62,617 nucleotides of DNA from an uncultured Bacteroidia bacterium (GCA_902774045.1 CACYGW010000012.1:1-62617); one strand, 5' to 3'; counted from the first letter of the stretch, positions 1-9,276 are shown. Numbers and translations are program-made. The notes: a model not told the origin generated them from the sequence alone.

Positions 1-198
1 GATGCAAATCTAAAAGTGAGTGGGGGGACCGCCGACCGTAGGTCGGGGGTGGGATAGCCCCGAAGGGGCGTACCGGGTCGAAGGGCAGCTGGCTCTGCCG
101 ACAATTTACCAGGCTAGGGGCTTGATAGCGACATGGGCCAATGGATTCGGGTACATTGATTACATTGAATATTATGGCTATATTATATGCAAAAAAAT

Positions 199-213
199 AT
201 GAATAATATTCAT
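199..213. promoter_or_regulatory. Inverted repeat, possible ArgR operator
   Basis: Perfect palindrome ATGAAT-AAT-ATTCAT, 25 bases upstream of the -33 element of the arginine operon. It resembles the classic ARG box half-sites (TGAAT / ATTCA) but has a 3-base centre rather than 4. A second palindrome with the same 3-base centre stands before the unit carrying argR (29034-29056). The ArgR assignment is inference. Confidence 0.4.
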
Positions 214-237
214 TAAAACGTTAAAATATGTAATTTA

Positions 238-270
238 TTTGCATAATAATTTAATTTTATTGTATATTTG
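238..270 (+). promoter_or_regulatory. Predicted Bacteroidetes-type promoter of the CoA-transferase/arginine operon
   Basis: TTTG at 238-241 and TATATTTG at 263-270, separated by 21 bases, match the Bacteroidetes -33/-7 consensus (TTTG and TAnnTTTG). Transcription would start near 277, leaving a leader of about 22 bases before the GTG start at 299. Confidence 0.65.
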
Positions 271-298
271 CCCCCGAGTTAGTTATTAGTAAATTTAG

Positions 299-1639
299 GT
301 GAAAAGGGGCATCAAATACGTATCGGCACGCGAAGCTGTAGCGCATGTAAAATCGCACCAGCACATACATTTGGGTGGTGTTGCAAATGTGCCCGCAATT
401 CTTGTGGAAGCTTTGCGTGACCGGGCTGATGCCGGAGAACTAACAGACCTTCATTTCCATCACATTCACACAGAAGGCGAGGCCCCCTACGGCCAGCCGG
501 AATATGAAGGCACTTTCTTTGATCAAGGATTCTTCGTTGGCGCAAATCTGCGCAAAAGTGTGAACGCCGGTTATGCAGACTATATACCCGTTCACCTTGA
601 AGAAACTCCATATATGTACCGCAGCGGTGCTCTGCCCTGCGACGTGGCAATGATTCAGGTATCTGAGCCCGATGCAACCGGGCACGTATCCCTGGGTACA
701 TCGGTAGACTGCACAAAAGCTGCCGTGGAGTGCGCAAAAACCGTACTGGCGGTTGTTAACCCATCGGTTCCTTTCGCTTACGGAGATCTTATCGATATAG
801 ATGACATAGATTGCTTCGTTTACGACAACAGACCCCTGCCTACGGTAGAATTCCCGGCACCATCGGCCCTGGATATGGCGATAGGTCATAATATCGCCGG
901 CCTCATTCAGGACGGCGCTTGTCTGCAAATGGGAATAGGCAGCCTGCCTAACGCCGTTGCCATGCAGTTGGAGGGCCATAAAAACCTGGGTATCCACAGC
1001 GAGCTGTTCTCTGATGGCATAGTGAATCTGGTAGAAAAAGGAGTTATAAACGGCAGTCTAAAAACTATAGATAGGGGTAAAATCGTGGCTTCTTTCCTTC
1101 TGGGCGGCCAGCGGCTCTATGATTTCATAGATCACAACCCGGACGTTCAGATGAGAGATATCAGCTACACTAACGATCCTTGGCTGATAGCCAGAAACCC
1201 CAATGTGGTATCCGTTAATTTTGCTACTGAGATAGACCTCACCGGGCAGGTGTGCGCAGACTCCATAGGCTCCAGGATGTACTCCGGGACAGGCGGCCAG
1301 CTGGACTTCGTTAAAGGCGCTCGGCGCTCGCCGGGAGGAAAGTCAATAATTGCAATGCCCTCGCGCACAAAAAACGGAAAATCTAAATTAGTTCCTATCC
1401 TCACTCCCGGAGCCGGAGTGGTTACCCCAAGGGCCGACGCCCAGTGGATTGTAACTGAGTACGGGGCCGTGAATCTTTACGGAAAGTCTCTCCAGGAAAG
1501 GGCAAAACTGCTTATTAGCATTGCCCATCCCTCAGACAGGGAAGCCCTTGAGGAAGCCGCCTTCCAGAGGTTCGGTGCCCACTATAAGGCCTTCTACGGT
1601 ACTGCTGAGCCGGTTTTGGTAAATACAAGGTATGAGTAA
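299..1639 (+). CDS. Acetyl-CoA hydrolase/transferase family CoA-transferase
   Basis: Class I CoA-transferase, 446 residues, of the acetate/4-hydroxybutyrate/butyryl-CoA:acetate CoA-transferase family. These enzymes move CoA between a carboxylic acid and an acyl-CoA through a glutamyl-CoA intermediate; the expected glutamate lies in HSELFSDG (about E235), and a glycine-rich GIGSLPNAV segment precedes it. Length is normal for the family. The start is GTG at 299; a stop codon just upstream and no better in-frame start support it. The frame overlaps the next gene (GNAT-ArgG) by 8 bases, so the two are probably translationally coupled. The substrate cannot be read from sequence; the context suggests a link between acyl-CoA supply (acetyl- or succinyl-CoA) and arginine synthesis, which is inference. 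Confidence 0.85.
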   Translation: MKRGIKYVSAREAVAHVKSHQHIHLGGVANVPAILVEALRDRADAGELTDLHFHHIHTEGEAPYGQPEYEGTFFDQGFFVGANLRKSVNAGYADYIPVHLEETPYMYRSGALPCDVAMIQVSEPDATGHVSLGTSVDCTKAAVECAKTVLAVVNPSVPFAYGDLIDIDDIDCFVYDNRPLPTVEFPAPSALDMAIGHNIAGLIQDGACLQMGIGSLPNAVAMQLEGHKNLGIHSELFSDGIVNLVEKGVINGSLKTIDRGKIVASFLLGGQRLYDFIDHNPDVQMRDISYTNDPWLIARNPNVVSVNFATEIDLTGQVCADSIGSRMYSGTGGQLDFVKGARRSPGGKSIIAMPSRTKNGKSKLVPILTPGAGVVTPRADAQWIVTEYGAVNLYGKSLQERAKLLISIAHPSDREALEEAAFQRFGAHYKAFYGTAEPVLVNTRYE

Positions 1640-3377
1640 TATTTGTTTATTTGTGGCAGGGGAAGAACATCTTCCCCTTGTGCCGTCTGTGATACAGGCG
1701 TACGATTACGTAGCCAAGGAAAAGCCTTCTTCTGGTTTTGCAAAGAGGGAAAAGTCTCTGATAGAGCAGAAGATACTTCAGGGAAAAGCCGTGATTGCCC
1801 TGTGCGGTAATGAAGTGGCCGGCTTTGGCTACATAGAGCTCTGGGACGGGATGGTCTCTCACTCGGGGCTTATTGTACTGCCCTCTTACAGAGGCCAGGG
1901 CCTTGCATTTAAGATTAAACAGAAACTCTTCGAGTTAAGCCAGGAGAAGTATCCGCTCTGCCCTATTTTTGGGCTCACTACCAGCGGAAAGGTAATGAAA
2001 ATAAACACCTCCCTTGGTTACGACACCGTTACCTACGACAAACTCCCCGCAAGCCCGGCATTCTGGAAGGGCTGCGAAGGTTGCCCTAACGTTGATATAC
2101 TTAAGGCCAAAGGAGGAAAGGCCTGCCTTTGCACCGCTATGCTTTACGACCCTGCCGCCCCCTGGCGCAAATTTGCAGGAAAGAAGGTAGTGGTAGCCTT
2201 CAGCGGCGGACTTGACACCTCCTTTGCCGTAAAATTCCTTTCCAAGGAAGTAAGATGCGAGGTCTATGCCGTGTGTGCCGATACCGGCGGCTTCACGCCG
2301 GAACAGCTTAAGGCCAACCAGGAGCGCGCACTCTCCCTTGGCGCCAAGGCCTACGAGACCCTGAACGTCAGCCAGGAGTACTACGACAAGAGCCTTAAAT
2401 ATATGATATTCGGCAACGTGCTTCGCGGAGGAACTTACCCCATATCGGTATCTTCGGAGAGACTGTTCCAGGCCGTAGCCATTGCCAGATATGCCTCGCA
2501 GATTGGCGCAGCCGCCATTGCCCACGGCTCTACCGGAGCCGGCAACGACCAGGTGCGCTTTGATATGACATTTAAAATCCTTGCTCCAAAGGCAGAGATT
2601 ATTACCCTTACAAGGGACCTGAAACTTAGCCGAAACCAGGAAATCAAGTACCTTAAAGAAAACGGGCTTGATGCAGACTTTGCCAAGATGAAGTACTCCT
2701 ATAATATAGGTATATGGGGTACTTCCATCTGTGGCGGAGAAATGAACACAAGCGCCCAGGGCCTGCCGGACAGCGCCTACATAGGCCAGGTAGCCCCGGG
2801 ACTAAAAGAAAAAACTATTACTATAGGGTTCAAAGAAGGAGAAATAACCTCTGTCTGCGGGAAGGATTACAAAGATAAGATAGAGGCCATAAAGGCTGTG
2901 GAAGCTCTGGCCGCCCCCTACGGAATTGGCCGCGACGTACACGTGGGCGATACTATCATTGGAATCAAAGGCCGGGTTGGCTTTGAGGCCGCTGCCGCCA
3001 TCTTGATAATTGCGGCCCACAAGCACCTGGAAAAATATACCCTTAGCAAGTGGCAGCAGTACTGGAAGGCCCAGATAGGGGAGTGGTACGGAATGTTTCT
3101 GCACGAAAGCCAGTATCTGGACCCTGTAATGAGGGACATGGAGGCAATGCTGTCCTCTTCCCAAAGGCAGGTTTCCGGTACGGTAAACGTGAAACTTTAC
3201 GCCAAGGGCTTTGAACTTGTGGGCGTAGAGTCCCCCTGCGACCTTGTTCACAACGACTTTGGCGAGTACGGAGAAGGTGCCAAAGGCTGGACGGCAGACG
3301 AAGCCAAGGGCTTCATAAGCCTTCTATCTACCCCTCTGAAGGTTTATTACTCTGTGCATCCGGAGGAAAAACTATGA
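1632..3377 (+). CDS. argG: GNAT acyltransferase-argininosuccinate synthase fusion
   Basis: A 581-residue two-domain protein. Residues ~1-150 are a GNAT acyltransferase with the acyl-CoA binding loop in YRGQGLAFKIK (about 86-95). Residues ~148-172 form a cysteine-bearing linker (CEGC ... CLC). From about 184 to the end is a full-length argininosuccinate synthase with the ATP-pyrophosphatase loop AFSGGLDTS (about 189-197); it condenses citrulline and aspartate using ATP. In related Bacteroidetes I recall the acyltransferase and argG as adjacent separate genes, so this looks like a gene fusion; no stop codon or shift separates the parts. The GNAT part probably acylates glutamate (acetyl or succinyl), the first step of the pathway; the acyl group is not deducible. 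It overlaps both neighbours (8 and 4 bases). Confidence 0.9.
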   Translation: MSNICLFVAGEEHLPLVPSVIQAYDYVAKEKPSSGFAKREKSLIEQKILQGKAVIALCGNEVAGFGYIELWDGMVSHSGLIVLPSYRGQGLAFKIKQKLFELSQEKYPLCPIFGLTTSGKVMKINTSLGYDTVTYDKLPASPAFWKGCEGCPNVDILKAKGGKACLCTAMLYDPAAPWRKFAGKKVVVAFSGGLDTSFAVKFLSKEVRCEVYAVCADTGGFTPEQLKANQERALSLGAKAYETLNVSQEYYDKSLKYMIFGNVLRGGTYPISVSSERLFQAVAIARYASQIGAAAIAHGSTGAGNDQVRFDMTFKILAPKAEIITLTRDLKLSRNQEIKYLKENGLDADFAKMKYSYNIGIWGTSICGGEMNTSAQGLPDSAYIGQVAPGLKEKTITIGFKEGEITSVCGKDYKDKIEAIKAVEALAAPYGIGRDVHVGDTIIGIKGRVGFEAAAAILIIAAHKHLEKYTLSKWQQYWKAQIGEWYGMFLHESQYLDPVMRDMEAMLSSSQRQVSGTVNVKLYAKGFELVGVESPCDLVHNDFGEYGEGAKGWTADEAKGFISLLSTPLKVYYSVHPEEKL

Positions 3378-4396
3378 TGCCGGAACTACTGCAGGAGCTA
3401 ATCAGGATTCCGTCTCCGTCGCGCCAGGAGGGCGCCGTGGCAGATTATCTGGAATTTTACCTGGAGGGTTTGCAACTGCATCCTTCCCGGACAGGAAACA
3501 ACATCTGGTGCTCCTGCGGCCAGGGAGATTACTCCATCCTTCTAAACGCCCACATAGACACTGTGCCCCCCTGCGAGGGCTGGACCTGCGACCCTTATGG
3601 CGGCACCCTTACCTCCGATGGCAAGATAGTAGGCCTGGGAGCCAATGACGACGGCGCATCCCTGGTCTCATTGCTGGCAGCCTACGTACATTTATCCAAG
3701 TGCAACCTGCCCTACAGGCTTATTTTTTCCGCTACCGCGGAAGAGGAGGTCTCCGGTCACGGAGGATTGGATATGCTGCTCCCGGTTTTAGGACGGGTCG
3801 ATTGTGCCGTGATAGGTGAGCCTACCGGCATGAAGATGGCAGTGGCCGAACGCGGGCTGATGGTGCTGGACTGCACCTCCCGCGGCGTTGCCGCCCACGC
3901 GGCCGGCGGCGGAGGAGTAAACGCAATTTACAAGGCTATGGAAGACATAGCCTTGCTTCAGACTTTCAGGTTTCCAAAAGTATCGCCCCTCCTGGGTCCC
4001 GTGGGCCTAAACGTTACCCAGATAAACGCCGGCAGGGCGCATAACGTAATCCCGGATCAATGCTCCTTTGTGGTTGACGTAAGAAGTAACGAGTGCTACA
4101 CCAACCAGGAGATTCTGGAGATAATAAAGGGAAGTCTGGCGTCGGAGGTAAAGGCACGGTCTACCCGCCTGGAATCATCATCCATCAGCCTTGACCATCG
4201 ACTCGTAAAAAAAGGCGAAGCCCTGGGACTGGAGGTTGTGGGATCGCCGACACTGAGCAATTGTGCCATCTGTCCCTTCCCTACATTAAAACTGGGGCCG
4301 GGAGAGTCGGCAAGGTCGCACAAGGCAGACGAGTATGTTCTTCTGTCCGAGATAGAAGCTGCTAAAGAGTTGTATATTAAAATACTTAGCGTATGA
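3374..4396 (+). CDS. M20 family deacylase, probable N-acyl-citrulline/ornithine deacylase
   Basis: M20 zinc metallopeptidase of the ArgE/DapE/acetylcitrulline deacetylase group, 340 residues. Metal ligands and catalytic residues are visible: NAHIDTVPP (H60, D62), GANDDGAS (about D92) and the TAEEEVSG box (about 122-129), with a late SHKADEY segment supplying the last histidine ligand. It would remove the acyl group from acylated ornithine or citrulline in the cytoplasm. ATGATG at the start overlaps the argG stop by 4 bases, and its own stop overlaps argH by 4 bases (ATGA), so it belongs to the operon. Because Bacteroidetes often carbamoylate acylated ornithine first, an acyl-citrulline substrate is more likely than acetylornithine; DapE-type activity cannot be excluded. 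Confidence 0.8.
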   Translation: MMPELLQELIRIPSPSRQEGAVADYLEFYLEGLQLHPSRTGNNIWCSCGQGDYSILLNAHIDTVPPCEGWTCDPYGGTLTSDGKIVGLGANDDGASLVSLLAAYVHLSKCNLPYRLIFSATAEEEVSGHGGLDMLLPVLGRVDCAVIGEPTGMKMAVAERGLMVLDCTSRGVAAHAAGGGGVNAIYKAMEDIALLQTFRFPKVSPLLGPVGLNVTQINAGRAHNVIPDQCSFVVDVRSNECYTNQEILEIIKGSLASEVKARSTRLESSSISLDHRLVKKGEALGLEVVGSPTLSNCAICPFPTLKLGPGESARSHKADEYVLLSEIEAAKELYIKILSV

Positions 4397-5715
4397 GTAA
4401 ACTTTGGGACAAAGGCTGGTCGCTGGATGAGAAGATAGAGAAATTCACTGTAGGCAAGGACAGGGAACTGGACCTTCTGCTGGCCCCGTACGACATTCAG
4501 GGCACCATAGCCCACATTACGATGCTCTCCCATATAGGCTACATCACTCAGGAGGAGCTGGGGCTTCTTGTGCCGGAACTGGCAAAACTGCATGAACTTG
4601 CCCTTCAGGGAAAAATGGAAATAGAACCATCGGTAGAAGACATACACTCGCAGGTAGAACTAATGCTCACCCGCTCGCTTGGCGAGGTGGGAAAAAAAGT
4701 ACACATCGGCCGGTCCAGAAACGACCAGGTGATGCTGGATATAAAACTCTTTACAAGGGACTCCATCCTTAAAACCACTGCTCTGGTAAAAGAGCTTTTC
4801 GACAGCCTTCAGGCAGCATCGGAAAAATACAAAGACATCCTGCTCCCGGGCTACACCCACCTTCAGGTGGCGATGCCTTCCAGCTTCGGGCTTTGGCTGG
4901 GAGCCTATGCAGAGGCTCTTGCCGACGACCTTGACCTTCTGCACACCGCCTTCAAGATGGCGGACAGGAATCCGCTGGGGGCTGCGGCCGGCTATGGCTC
5001 TTCCATCCCCATAGACAGAAAGGAGACAGCCAGGCTCCTTGGCTTTGGCGATTTGGACTACAACTCTGTCTATGCCCTTCTTGGAAGGGGAAAATTAGAG
5101 AAGACCGTTTCCTGGGCCTATGCCTCGCTGGCCTCTACACTTGGCCGCTTTGCGAGCGACTGCTGCCTTTATATGAGCGCCAACTTTGGCTTTATCTCCC
5201 TGCCTTCGGAACTAACTACCGGCTCCAGCATTATGCCCCACAAAAAGAATCCCGATGTCTTTGAACTTGTGCGGGCCGGGTGCAACAGGATTGCCTCCAT
5301 CCCCCAGACATTGGGCGCGATAATGAGCAATCTGCCATCTGGATACTTCCGTGACACACAGATACTTAAAGAGGAGTATCTGCCAATGTTCTCCCGGATG
5401 GACGATATCCTGGAGATAGTTTGCTTTGCGACAAGGAACCTGGAAGTAAAGGACGATATTTACAAGGCCGATGGTGACAGATATCTATACTCTCTTAGCG
5501 TAGAAAAGGTAAATGCACTGGCTGCCTCCGGGGTGCCCTTCAGGGATGCCTACCGTCAGGTTGGGCTGGAAATAGCCTCCGGAAAGTTTGATATGGAAGT
5601 GCCGGAGAAAGTATCGGACCTCTCCCATACCCATATAGGGTCGATGGGAAATCTCTGCAACCCTGCCATTGCAGAGCGCTTCTATAAGGTTCTGGAACAG
5701 TTCCCTAAGGGTTAA
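4393..5715 (+). CDS. argH: Argininosuccinate lyase
   Basis: Argininosuccinate lyase of the fumarase/aspartase superfamily, 440 residues, splitting argininosuccinate into arginine and fumarate, the last step of arginine synthesis. The superfamily signature GSSIMPHKKNPD is at about 277-288, with catalytic serine in the SS pair; HIGRSRNDQV and the TGSS context are typical of ArgH. It is the last gene of the CoA-transferase/argG/M20/argH operon and starts with an ATGA overlap. Its 3' end overlaps the convergent glycosyltransferase gene by 4 bases, leaving no room for a conventional terminator between them. Confidence 0.96.
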   Translation: MSKLWDKGWSLDEKIEKFTVGKDRELDLLLAPYDIQGTIAHITMLSHIGYITQEELGLLVPELAKLHELALQGKMEIEPSVEDIHSQVELMLTRSLGEVGKKVHIGRSRNDQVMLDIKLFTRDSILKTTALVKELFDSLQAASEKYKDILLPGYTHLQVAMPSSFGLWLGAYAEALADDLDLLHTAFKMADRNPLGAAAGYGSSIPIDRKETARLLGFGDLDYNSVYALLGRGKLEKTVSWAYASLASTLGRFASDCCLYMSANFGFISLPSELTTGSSIMPHKKNPDVFELVRAGCNRIASIPQTLGAIMSNLPSGYFRDTQILKEEYLPMFSRMDDILEIVCFATRNLEVKDDIYKADGDRYLYSLSVEKVNALAASGVPFRDAYRQVGLEIASGKFDMEVPEKVSDLSHTHIGSMGNLCNPAIAERFYKVLEQFPKG

Positions 5716-6683
5716 AGCCTGTCTTTGATGTTGTATTTGTTCCTATCGTGTGCGTTACGCGACACAAGTTCGCAGACGAATCCGGCCAGGAACAGCATGA
5801 ATCCCAGAATTACCGCCAGAAGGGCAAGATAGAAGAGGGGCTGTTCCGTAACCGCCCTGAATGGCTGGCCGTTTGCCTGGTGAATAAGTTTTGCGGCTAT
5901 AATCCAGGCAGTCATTATAAAACCTGCCAGGAACATAAGAATTCCCGTGAAGCCAAAGAAGTGCATTGGCTTCTTTGCAAACTTGCTGGTGAAAGAAAGA
6001 CTCATCAGGTCCAGGAAGCCGTTAACAAAGCGGTTGAGCCCGAATTTGCTTTTACCGTATTTGCGCTTCTGGTGCTGAACTGGTTTTTCTCCTATCTTGG
6101 AGAAGCCTGCATTCTTTGCAAGGTAGGGAATGTAGCGGTGCATCTCCCCGTAAACCTCTATATTCTTAATTACCTCGCCGGCGTAAACCTTTATGCCGCA
6201 GTTCATGTCGTGGAGCTTGATTCCGGTTACCCTGCGGGCGGTGGCGTTATATAGTTTGGAGGGGATGTTCTTTGTGAAGAGATTATCCTTGCGGCGCTTC
6301 TTCCAGCCGGACACTACATCGTACCCCTGCTCCGTTATCATTTTGTACATTTCCGGAATCTCTTCCGGGGCGTCCTGAAGGTCTGCGTCCAGGGTTGCCA
6401 CCACTTCTCCGGCTGCGGCTTCGAACCCGCAGTGAAGGGCGGCAGACTTGCCGTAGTTACGCCTGAAACGTATGGCGTGAATGTTGGCGTCTTCCTTGGC
6501 CAGGGCCTGTATCGCGGCCCAGGAACCATCGGTACTGCCATCATCAACAAGTATGATCTCGTAATTCCAACCCTGTCCAAGGGCTGTAGTCCTTATCCTG
6601 GATACGAGTTCCGGCAAGGACTCTTCTTCGTTCAGAAGGGGTACTACAAAGGATATGTCTTTGGAAAACTCCATATTATTCAA
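5712..6683 (-). CDS. Family 2 glycosyltransferase, DPM1/ArnC-like
   Basis: Membrane glycosyltransferase of 323 residues. The N-terminal GT-A domain shows VPLLNEEES, VDDGSTDGS and the DxD-type TLDADLQD motif; the C-terminal third has two hydrophobic segments (about 230-255 and 280-305) that anchor it in the inner membrane. The family transfers a sugar from a nucleotide sugar to polyprenyl phosphate or a related lipid. It overlaps the upstream DUF4199 gene by 8 bases on the same strand, a pairing I recall from other Bacteroidales. The sugar and acceptor are unknown. Confidence 0.88.
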   Translation of the reverse strand: MNNMEFSKDISFVVPLLNEEESLPELVSRIRTTALGQGWNYEIILVDDGSTDGSWAAIQALAKEDANIHAIRFRRNYGKSAALHCGFEAAAGEVVATLDADLQDAPEEIPEMYKMITEQGYDVVSGWKKRRKDNLFTKNIPSKLYNATARRVTGIKLHDMNCGIKVYAGEVIKNIEVYGEMHRYIPYLAKNAGFSKIGEKPVQHQKRKYGKSKFGLNRFVNGFLDLMSLSFTSKFAKKPMHFFGFTGILMFLAGFIMTAWIIAAKLIHQANGQPFRAVTEQPLFYLALLAVILGFMLFLAGFVCELVSRNAHDRNKYNIKDRL

Positions 6684-7236
6684 AGGGGTTTGGGGTTCTT
6701 CCGGGAACGGAACGGGATATTATAAGCGAGGCAAGAATACCAATCAGGAAGCAGCTGCCCAGAGCAATGAAGAATGTAAAGAACGGGAGCAGTGAAATTG
6801 CCATACTAATGGCTTCTTCCTGAATTTCAGGGCTGTTCTGTAAGGAAGATAGCGCATCCCTTAGGGAGAGCTCTATCTGCTCGTTTCCCATCAGTTTGAA
6901 CCTAAGCAGGGCGAAGGCGGCGCAGATTATTCCGGAAAACAGGCCTGTGAACATATTCAGGCGGAAGGTATGAGAGCGGGTTACGCCGTCGTATTTCTCT
7001 ACAAGTTTCTTTGCAAAAACTACCATAAGCCATATGCAGACCACTGTTTTTGCAATGCGCAGAGTGTACGCCAGGGCGGTAATGATTGCCGCTGTCTTAA
7101 CCGTGCCGTCCGGGGTTTGGGTAAAAAGTGCAGTCAAAAGCTCAAAACTCACCGTTACCGCGCCCAGAATGGCTCCGTACTTCATCGCTTCCTGGAAAAT
7201 CAATTTTCCTCTTACCGGCGTTTTAATATCTTCCAT
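6676..7236 (-). CDS. DUF4199 family membrane protein
   Basis: Integral membrane protein of 186 residues with about four hydrophobic segments (near 18-38, 45-70, 95-115 and 145-172), matching DUF4199 proteins, whose function is unknown. I place the start at ATG 7236 (MEDIKTPVRGK); a longer in-frame start at 7332 would run across the thrS start codon and the thrS promoter and is not credible. It overlaps the glycosyltransferase by 8 bases and is divergent from thrS. Confidence 0.8.
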   Translation of the reverse strand: MEDIKTPVRGKLIFQEAMKYGAILGAVTVSFELLTALFTQTPDGTVKTAAIITALAYTLRIAKTVVCIWLMVVFAKKLVEKYDGVTRSHTFRLNMFTGLFSGIICAAFALLRFKLMGNEQIELSLRDALSSLQNSPEIQEEAISMAISLLPFFTFFIALGSCFLIGILASLIISRSVPGRTPNPFE

Positions 7237-7273
7237 AATTGCTTTAATTTCTGCAAATATATGAAAATTTTCG

Positions 7274-7281
7274 TATCTTTG
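7274..7281 (+). promoter_or_regulatory. -7 element of the thrS promoter
   Basis: TATCTTTG matches the Bacteroidetes -7 consensus TAnnTTTG and lies 28 bases before the thrS ATG. No perfect TTTG is found at the -33 distance; the nearest is TTTC at about 7248-7251. Confidence 0.5.
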
Positions 7282-7309
7282 CGGGCTAAACATCAATTGT
7301 GTTTGAATT

Positions 7310-9247
7310 ATGATTAACATTACTTTTCCCAATGGCGATGTAAGAGCCTACGAGAGCGGAGTTACCGCTTACCAGATTGCACAGAGCATCAGTCCCCGTC
7401 TTGCAGCAGAAGTGCTGGCAGCCAAGGTGGACGATAACGTTTATGACCTTACAAGGCCCATAACTACAGATGCAACGGTACGCCTTCTCAAATGGGAGGA
7501 TGACGACGCAAAACGCGTGTTCTGGCACTCGTCGTCACACCTTATGGCAGAGGCTCTGGAGTCCCTTTATCCCGGAATTAAATTCGGTATCGGCCCTGCC
7601 GTAGAGAATGGTTTCTACTATGATGTAGATTTTGGCGGACAGCCCTTCTCCGATGCAGACCTTGCCAAGGTGGAAAAGAAAATGTTGGAGCTTGCTCACG
7701 AGAAGCAGGATTTCGTGCGCATAGATGTTTCCAAGGCAGACGCCCTGGAGCACTTCCGCCAGAAGGGAGACCCTTACAAGTGCGAGCTTATCAGCGAGCT
7801 TGAGGACGGTACAATTACCTACTATGAGAACGGTGCTTTCACGGATTTGTGCCGCGGACCTCACCTTATGAATACAGAGGTTATCAAAGCCGTTAAGCTT
7901 ACAGCAATCGCCGGTGCTTACTGGCGCGGAGACGAGAACCGTCAGCAGCTTACCCGTATCTACGGAATAACCTTCCCCAAGAAGTCTATGCTGGACGAGT
8001 ATCTTGTTCTTCTTGAGGAGGCAAAGAAGAGGGATCACCGCAAACTTGGAAAGGAAATGGAACTCTTCATGTTCTCCCAGAGGGTTGGCCTTGGCCTTCC
8101 CCTGTGGCTCCCCAGAGGCGCCGTTATGCGTCAGCAGCTGGAGAGCTTCCTCCGCCGCAAACTGGACGAGTACGGATACCTTCCCGTGGTTACTCCCCAC
8201 ATTGGCAGCAAGAATCTTTACGTGACATCCGGTCACTATGCAAAATACGGCAAGGACTCGTTCCAGCCCATACATACTCCTCAGGAGGGCGAGGAATACA
8301 TGCTTAAACCTATGAACTGCCCTCATCACTGCGAGATTTTCCGCAGTTCTCCCCGTTCCTACAAGGATCTCCCGCTAAGGTTTGCCGAGTTCGGTACCGT
8401 TTACCGTTACGAGCAGAGCGGAGAGCTCCACGGACTTACCCGCGTACGCTGCTTTACCCAGGACGACGCCCATATGTTCGTGCGCCCGGAGCAGCTGAAG
8501 GACGAGTTCAAGAAGGTTATAGACCTTATTATGTATGTGTTCGGGGTATTCAAGTTCAATAACTTCACCGCCCAGATTTCCCTGCGTGACAAAGTTAACC
8601 GCGACAAGTACATCGGAAGCGAAGAGAATTGGGACCGCGCAGAGCAGGCCATCATAGAGTCTGCCGCAGAGAAGGGTCTCCCCACCGTTACAGAATACGG
8701 AGAGGCAGCCTTCTACGGCCCTAAGCTGGACTTTATGGTAAAGGATGCCCTTGGACGCAAGTGGCAGCTTGGTACCATCCAGGTAGATTACAACCTTCCG
8801 GAGCGCTTTGAGCTTGAATATACAGATGCCGATGGTTCCAAGAAGCGTCCGGTTATGATTCACCGTGCACCCTTCGGTTCCATAGAAAGGTTCACTGCAG
8901 TGCTACTAGAGCATACAGCCGGACATCTGCCCTTATGGCTTGCTCCTGAGCAGGTTAAGGTACTTCCCGTCAGTGAGAAATATGCAGATTATGCAAAAAA
9001 AGTTTGTGAATTCCTGAATAATTCCGATATTCGCACTTCCGTGGACGATCGTAACGAGACCCTTGGAAAGAGGATCCGTGAGATTGCCCTCTTGCGTGTG
9101 CCGGTTCTGGCTATCGTCGGTGAAAAAGAAGTAGGCGATGGTTCAGTTTCGGTGCGCTTGGAGGGTGTAGATAAGGGTTCTATGTCCTTGGAAGAGTTCG
9201 GAGGCTGGCTAAAGAGCACAATGGCCCAGGAACTCGCCAATAAGTAA
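7310..9247 (+). CDS. thrS: Threonyl-tRNA synthetase
   Basis: Cytoplasmic class II aminoacyl-tRNA synthetase, 645 residues, the full bacterial length. In order: TGS domain (about 1-60), second additional editing domain with the SSHLMAEAL histidines (about 75-80), catalytic core with the zinc cysteine in MNCPHHC (about C337) and YRYEQSGEL motif 2, and the C-terminal anticodon-binding domain (from about 545). It charges tRNA-Thr and edits Ser-tRNA-Thr. It heads the thrS-infC-rpmI-rplT cluster, an order conserved in many bacteria. Confidence 0.97.
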   Translation: MINITFPNGDVRAYESGVTAYQIAQSISPRLAAEVLAAKVDDNVYDLTRPITTDATVRLLKWEDDDAKRVFWHSSSHLMAEALESLYPGIKFGIGPAVENGFYYDVDFGGQPFSDADLAKVEKKMLELAHEKQDFVRIDVSKADALEHFRQKGDPYKCELISELEDGTITYYENGAFTDLCRGPHLMNTEVIKAVKLTAIAGAYWRGDENRQQLTRIYGITFPKKSMLDEYLVLLEEAKKRDHRKLGKEMELFMFSQRVGLGLPLWLPRGAVMRQQLESFLRRKLDEYGYLPVVTPHIGSKNLYVTSGHYAKYGKDSFQPIHTPQEGEEYMLKPMNCPHHCEIFRSSPRSYKDLPLRFAEFGTVYRYEQSGELHGLTRVRCFTQDDAHMFVRPEQLKDEFKKVIDLIMYVFGVFKFNNFTAQISLRDKVNRDKYIGSEENWDRAEQAIIESAAEKGLPTVTEYGEAAFYGPKLDFMVKDALGRKWQLGTIQVDYNLPERFELEYTDADGSKKRPVMIHRAPFGSIERFTAVLLEHTAGHLPLWLAPEQVKVLPVSEKYADYAKKVCEFLNNSDIRTSVDDRNETLGKRIREIALLRVPVLAIVGEKEVGDGSVSVRLEGVDKGSMSLEEFGGWLKSTMAQELANK

Positions 9248-9260
9248 TAATTTAATTAAT

Positions 9261-9276
9261 AGGAGGTTATTTTATC
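9261..9276 (+). promoter_or_regulatory. Strong ribosome binding site and AUC start codon of infC
   Basis: AGGAGG at 9261-9266 is followed after 7 bases by ATC at 9274-9276, in frame with the IF3 body. No ATG, GTG or TTG lies in frame at the right place. A non-canonical start on infC is the known device for IF3 autoregulation in other bacteria (usually AUU), because IF3 itself rejects such starts. This near-perfect Shine-Dalgarno stands out in a window where most genes have weak ones. Confidence 0.8.

Larger units (their letters stand above)
1..298. other. Non-coding leader region with GC-rich structured part
   Basis: No convincing gene. The first ~125 bases are GC-rich and can fold into small hairpins (for example GCCCC/GGGGC at about 57-69 and GGCAG/CTGCC near 86-105); from about 130 on the DNA turns AT-rich, as usual upstream of a Bacteroidetes promoter. 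A 60-codon open frame at 20-202 has low-complexity composition and no ribosome binding site, so I do not call it a gene. The GC-rich part (26-61) resembles, in inverted orientation, a GC-rich stretch near the other end of the window (62294-62326). Confidence 0.5.

Noticed and set aside
20..202. A 60-codon open frame at the window start
   Set aside because: No ribosome binding site, unusual composition over a GC-rich structured stretch, and it runs through AT-rich promoter-like DNA.
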